In this document: piece by piece, positions 5,657-5,887 of the stretch
Numbering within the stretch: position 1 is the first letter of the stretch
Layout of the letters: every line of letters begins with the position of its first letter
Assembly (NCBI GenBank): GCA_003484785.1
Contig: DNAD01000128.1
Location: 1-5,887 of the forward strand
Length of the DNA stretch: 5,887 nucleotides
Origin: Lachnospiraceae bacterium
Lineage (GTDB): Bacteria; Bacillota; Clostridia; Lachnospirales; Lachnospiraceae
Reading direction: 5' to 3'
Position numbers and translations under genes: made by a program
The notes under the pieces: generated by a model
What the model saw: the letters and a program-made list of their open reading frames with translations, nothing else
Told to the model about the DNA's origin: nothing
The model's database searches: none

Positions 5657-5887
5657 GCGCCGATTTGTTGGAACTTTACCATTCACGGGTCACCCTACCC
5701 CCATTCGCAAAACCCGTGCTTACGCACTCTTCAGTCTGCTGAAGCAGACTTGTTTTGCGAATGTGGGTGGGGTGACCGCTTCCCGGTTTCATGGAGAAAC
5801 TGGCATGTGCTGTTTGTGAGCAAGCTCCCAACAGCGCCTGCCAATTTCTCCATGACCCGTGAATGGTAACTTGAAAACAAATCGTGC
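5657..5887. repeat. HP-c repeat hairpin split by an inserted element (right foot cut by the window edge)
   Basis: The left arm GCGCCGATTTGTT (5657-5669) pairs with AACAAATCGTGC (5876-5887), which continues past the window end. The arms match HP-c of the other repeats, including the one-base bulge in the GTGC arm. They show a compensatory change at the loop end: TT/AA where copies 1 and 2 have C/G. The arms are 206 nt apart instead of 3 nt because the inverted-repeat element lies between them. Confidence 0.8.
5677..5868. mobile_element. MITE-like 192-bp element with perfect 16-bp terminal inverted repeats and strong internal hairpins
   Basis: The ends are TACCATTCACGGGTCA (5677-5692) and its exact complement (5853-5868), extended to 17 bp by T5676/A5869. 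ACTT at 5673-5676 and again at 5869-5872 is a candidate 4-bp target duplication. Two arms fill the interior. Arm A pairs 5688-5713 with 5752-5777 (26 positions, one mismatch and one G-T) and encloses GTGC/GCAC (5716-5727) and AGTCTGCT/AGCAGACT (5733-5750). Arm B pairs 5790-5805 with 5839-5854 (one C opposite A) and encloses GCTGTT/AACAGC (5809-5835). There is no transposase, so any movement would need one in trans. It could instead be a cis-acting structured RNA in the pilC leader. The only small ORF inside lacks a ribosome-binding site. Confidence 0.65.

Noticed and set aside
5642..5686. Upstream ATG for pilC at 5686 (MNGKVPTNRRR...)
   Set aside because: The extra residues are encoded by the HP-c arm and the element end, and the clear AGAGAGG lies downstream of that ATG, serving the one at 5641.
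5731..5853. 40-codon minus-strand ORF inside the inverted-repeat element (MEKLAGAVGSLL... start)
   Set aside because: It has no Shine-Dalgarno and is built almost entirely from the arms of the hairpins, so its openness follows from the palindromes. It is kept only as a weak possibility.
5357..5869. 170-codon + strand ORF reaching from pilC through the inverted-repeat element
   Set aside because: It is antisense to pilC, has no family resemblance or ribosome-binding site, and crosses the palindromic element. It is a shadow frame.

Overview
The window looks like chromosomal DNA from a Gram-positive Clostridia species, most likely a Lachnospiraceae member. This placement is inferred from the Firmicutes-type RpoC C-terminus and from a compact type IV pilus / type II secretion-like operon with several small, poorly characterised membrane-anchored proteins. 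I cannot assign a genus.

Layout. The 3' end of rpoC (RNA polymerase beta') enters on the + strand and stops at 915. A strong intrinsic terminator follows at 936-963. Everything from 1015 to the right edge is a convergent minus-strand operon. In transcription order it reads: pilC/gspF-like membrane platform protein (5641-4592), a 112-aa single-TM protein (4526-4188), a 164-aa DUF4860-like membrane-anchored protein with a TTG start (4054-3560), a 145-aa pseudopilin-like protein overlapping it by 4 nt (3563-3126), a 168-aa single-TM protein (2926-2420), and a PilT-like AAA+ ATPase with an unusual ~100-residue charged tail (2400-1015). The extension ATPase, major pilin and prepilin peptidase are not visible. 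They may lie to the right of the window, upstream of pilC.

Function. PilC would be the inner-membrane platform on which the PilT-type ATPase acts. The four small proteins, each with one N-terminal hydrophobic segment followed by an extracytoplasmic domain, are candidate minor pseudopilins or assembly factors of a thin pilus or pseudopilus.

The most unusual content lies between the genes. The operon gaps contain a modular family of hairpin repeats, here called HP-c, HP-b and HP-a reading left to right on the + strand. There are two tandem ~89-bp copies at 2940-3109, a diverged copy plus an extra HP-c at 4069-4188, an isolated HP-a at 4550-4570, and an HP-c before pilC at 5657-5887. Stem changes between copies are compensatory. 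HP-c lies 0-2 nt from the Shine-Dalgarno of three operon genes, so the repeat may supply or flank the ribosome-binding site. In the pilC leader, HP-c is split by a ~192-bp, highly structured element with perfect 16-17-bp terminal inverted repeats and a candidate 4-bp ACTT target duplication. It looks like a MITE-type element, or a structured RNA, inserted in a hairpin loop.
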